A model generated the notes under the pieces. That model was not told where the DNA came from, made no database searches, and worked only from the letters and a program-made list of their open reading frames with translations. This document shows, one piece after another, positions 6,309 through 8,230 of a DNA stretch of 8,230 nt (positions are counted from its first letter, which is position 1; the number at the start of each line of letters is the position of its first letter). The translations under genes were made by a program, and so were the position numbers. Source of the DNA: PALSA-894 sp049698215 (GTDB lineage Bacteria > Pseudomonadota > Alphaproteobacteria > Rhizobiales > Xanthobacteraceae); assembly GCA_049698215.1 (NCBI GenBank), contig JBAVXH010000005.1:1-8230 (forward strand), given 5' to 3'.

Positions 6309-8230
6309 TTACAATGACCGCTGCACCGTCTCCACGCGATAGCACTCGATCACGTCGCCCGCCCGCATGTCCTGGTAGCCCTCGAACGCCATGCCGCACT
6401 CCTGGCCCGCCACCACCTCGCGCGCATCGTCCTTGAAGCGCTTGAGTTGGCTGAGCTTGCCCTCGTGGATCACGACGTTGTCGCGGATCAGGCGCACGTT
6501 CGCGCCGCGCTCGACCTTGCCGTCGGTGACGCGGCAGCCGGCGATCTTTCCGACCTTGGAGACGACGAAGATTTCCAAAATCTGCGCATTGCCCAGCATG
6601 GTCTCGCGCAGCTCCGGCGTGAGCAGCCCGGACATCGCCTTCTTCACGTCATCCACGAGATTGTAGATGATGTTGTAGTAGCGGATTTCCGTCCCGGTGC
6701 GCTCGGCGGCCTCGCGCGCTTCCTTGTGGGCGCGCACGTTGAAGCCGATGATCGCCGCACCGGAGGACTCCGCGAGCGTCACGTCGGATTCGGTGATGCC
6801 GCCGACGCCCGAATGAATGACCCGCGCCGCAACCTCGTCGGTGCCGAGCTTTTCGAGCGCGCCCGCGATGGCCTCGACCGAACCCTGCACGTCGCCCTTG
6901 ATGATGAGCGGGAATTCCTGGCGGCCGGCGGTCTTGACCTGCGCCATCATCTGTTCGAGCGAGCCGCGCATGCCGGTCTGGCGGGCGGCGGACAATTCGC
7001 GCTTCTGACGCGCACGATAGTCGGTCACTTCGCGCGCGCGGGCCTCGCTCTCGACCACGGCGAGGCGGTCGCCGGCGTCGGGCGTGCCGTTGAAGCCGAG
7101 CACCTCGACCGGTGTCGAGGGGCCGGCTTCTGTTACCGTGTCACCCGTATCGGAGAGGAGTGCGCGCACGCGGCCCCACTCGGCGCCAGCCACCACGATA
7201 TCGCCGCCGTGCAGCGTGCCGCGCTGCACCAGCACGGTCGCGACCGGGCCGCGGCCGCGGTCGAGCTTTGCCTCGATCACCGTGCCTTCCGCAGCGCGGT
7301 TCGGGTTGGCCTTGAGGTCGAGGATTTCGGCCTGCAGCGCGATGGTCTCAAGCAACCTGTCGAGATTCATCTTCTTGGTCGCCGACACCTCGACGTCGAG
7401 CACCTCACCGCCGAGCGACTCGACCTGAACTTCGTATTGAAGCAGTTCGGTGCGCACGCGCTCGGCCTTGGCCTCGGCCTTGTCGATCTTGTTGATCGCG
7501 ACGATCATCGGGACCTTGGCGGCCTTGGCGTGGTTGATCGCCTCGACGGTCTGCGGCATGACGCCGTCATCCGCCGCGACCACCAGAATAACCAGGTCGG
7601 TAACCCGCGCCCCGCGCGCGCGCATGGCAGTAAACGCGGCGTGGCCGGGCGTGTCGATAAAGGTGATCTTGCCGCCCTTGGGCGAAGTCACCTGATAGGC
7701 GCCGATATGCTGGGTGATGCCGCCAGCCTCTCCGCTCACCACGTTGGTCTGGCGGATCGCATCGAGCAGTGAGGTCTTACCGTGGTCGACATGGCCCATG
7801 ATGGTCACGACCGGCGGACGCGGCTGCAAGGTCGCGGCATCGTCGGCTGCATCGAACAGGCCTTCTTCCACGTCCGACTCGGCGACACGGCGCACCGTGT
7901 GGCCCAGTTCTTCGGCGATGAGCTGGGCGGTGTCGGCGTCGATCGTGTCGGTAATCTTCGCCATGTGACCCTGCTTCATCAGGATCTTGACGACGTCGAC
8001 GCCGCGCTCCGACATGCGGTTCGCGAGTTCCTGGATCGTGATGGTTTCCGGGATCGTGACTTCGCGCACGAGCTTTTCCTTCTGCTCGCTGTCGCGATGA
8101 CCGGACATGCGTTGGGTACGGCGGCGGAACGCGGCGACCGAACGCTCGCGCACCTCGTCGGCATTGAGGGCCGTGGTCAGCGTGAGGCGGCCGCGCTGCT
8201 TCGGCGCACCGGCGCGCGGCGCCTTCGGGG
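6309..8230 (-). CDS. infB: Translation initiation factor IF-2 (N-terminal part outside window)
   Basis: IF-2 is the GTPase that brings fMet-tRNA to the 30S P site and promotes subunit joining. The frame is open from the right window edge to TAA at 6309-6311, about 640 codons; the true start lies beyond 8230. A GTG at 8153 is internal, since upstream codons still encode conserved IF-2 sequence (GRLTLTTALNADEV). Visible parts in order: the end of the basic, variable N-terminal region with RERSVAAFRRRTQRM; the IF2-N domain (TIPETITIQELANRM, near 8020-8070); the G domain with GHVDHGKT (7773-7796), the switch-I GGITQHIG (about 7704-7727), DTPGH (7641-7655), NKID (7482-7493) and SAT (7377-7385); then the beta-barrel domains and the C-terminal fMet-tRNA-binding domain ending in ECYRVETVQRSL. 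It heads the visible operon; nusA and a ylxR-like gene usually lie upstream. Nothing appears broken. Confidence 0.97.
   Translation of the reverse strand, partial: PKAPRAGAPKQRGRLTLTTALNADEVRERSVAAFRRRTQRMSGHRDSEQKEKLVREVTIPETITIQELANRMSERGVDVVKILMKQGHMAKITDTIDADTAQLIAEELGHTVRRVAESDVEEGLFDAADDAATLQPRPPVVTIMGHVDHGKTSLLDAIRQTNVVSGEAGGITQHIGAYQVTSPKGGKITFIDTPGHAAFTAMRARGARVTDLVILVVAADDGVMPQTVEAINHAKAAKVPMIVAINKIDKAEAKAERVRTELLQYEVQVESLGGEVLDVEVSATKKMNLDRLLETIALQAEILDLKANPNRAAEGTVIEAKLDRGRGPVATVLVQRGTLHGGDIVVAGAEWGRVRALLSDTGDTVTEAGPSTPVEVLGFNGTPDAGDRLAVVESEARAREVTDYRARQKRELSAARQTGMRGSLEQMMAQVKTAGRQEFPLIIKGDVQGSVEAIAGALEKLGTDEVAARVIHSGVGGITESDVTLAESSGAAIIGFNVRAHKEAREAAERTGTEIRYYNIIYNLVDDVKKAMSGLLTPELRETMLGNAQILEIFVVSKVGKIAGCRVTDGKVERGANVRLIRDNVVIHEGKLSQLKRFKDDAREVVAGQECGMAFEGYQDMRAGDVIECYRVETVQRSL

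Noticed and set aside
6447..7772. 441-codon + strand open frame opposite infB
   Set aside because: Antisense shadow of the infB G domain and following domains, with His/Asp/Arg/Leu-rich low-complexity composition and no recognisable motif.
6309..8153. infB starting at GTG 8153
   Set aside because: Codons upstream of 8153 to the window edge continue conserved IF-2 sequence, so the GTG is internal and the gene is cut by the window.

Overview
The window looks like a piece of chromosome from an alphaproteobacterium of the Hyphomicrobiales, probably near Bradyrhizobium, Rhodopseudomonas or another Xanthobacteraceae/Nitrobacteraceae lineage. The grounds are high GC, the close match of the PNPase, IF-2 and S15 sequences to what I remember from that group, and dispersed palindromic repeats of types I remember from those genomes. 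The assignment is from memory, with no database search.

Layout. The left end (1-1295, + strand) is the bulk of a twin-arginine-exported ABC-transporter solute-binding protein whose first few codons lie outside the window. Facing it on the - strand is a tiny secreted lysine-rich protein (1439-1639). A strong hairpin (1316-1337) lies between the two converging genes. From 1640 to 2048 there is no credible gene. That gap holds two different palindromic repeat elements and a terminator-like hairpin that probably ends the large - strand operon.

The rest (2049-8230, - strand) is the conserved translation/RNA-decay cluster, transcribed in the order infB (5' end outside the window) - rbfA - truB - rpsO - pnp. 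It encodes initiation factor IF-2, 30S-maturation factor RbfA, tRNA pseudouridine-55 synthase, ribosomal protein S15 and polynucleotide phosphorylase. rbfA and truB overlap by ATGA, and truB and rpsO are 2 nt apart. rpsO and pnp are separated by 248 bp rich in hairpins, including a long nested stem just before pnp that resembles, by position and form, the RNase III-processed autoregulatory leader known in E. coli. A third palindromic repeat sits between infB and rbfA.

The genes make sense as a housekeeping operon coupling initiation, ribosome assembly, tRNA modification and mRNA turnover. I saw no CRISPR array, tRNA, rRNA, transposase or defence gene, and no sign of an undescribed multigene system. 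The points most worth a second look are the pnp leader structure, the repeat-bearing untranslated regions, and the small exported lysine-repeat protein.
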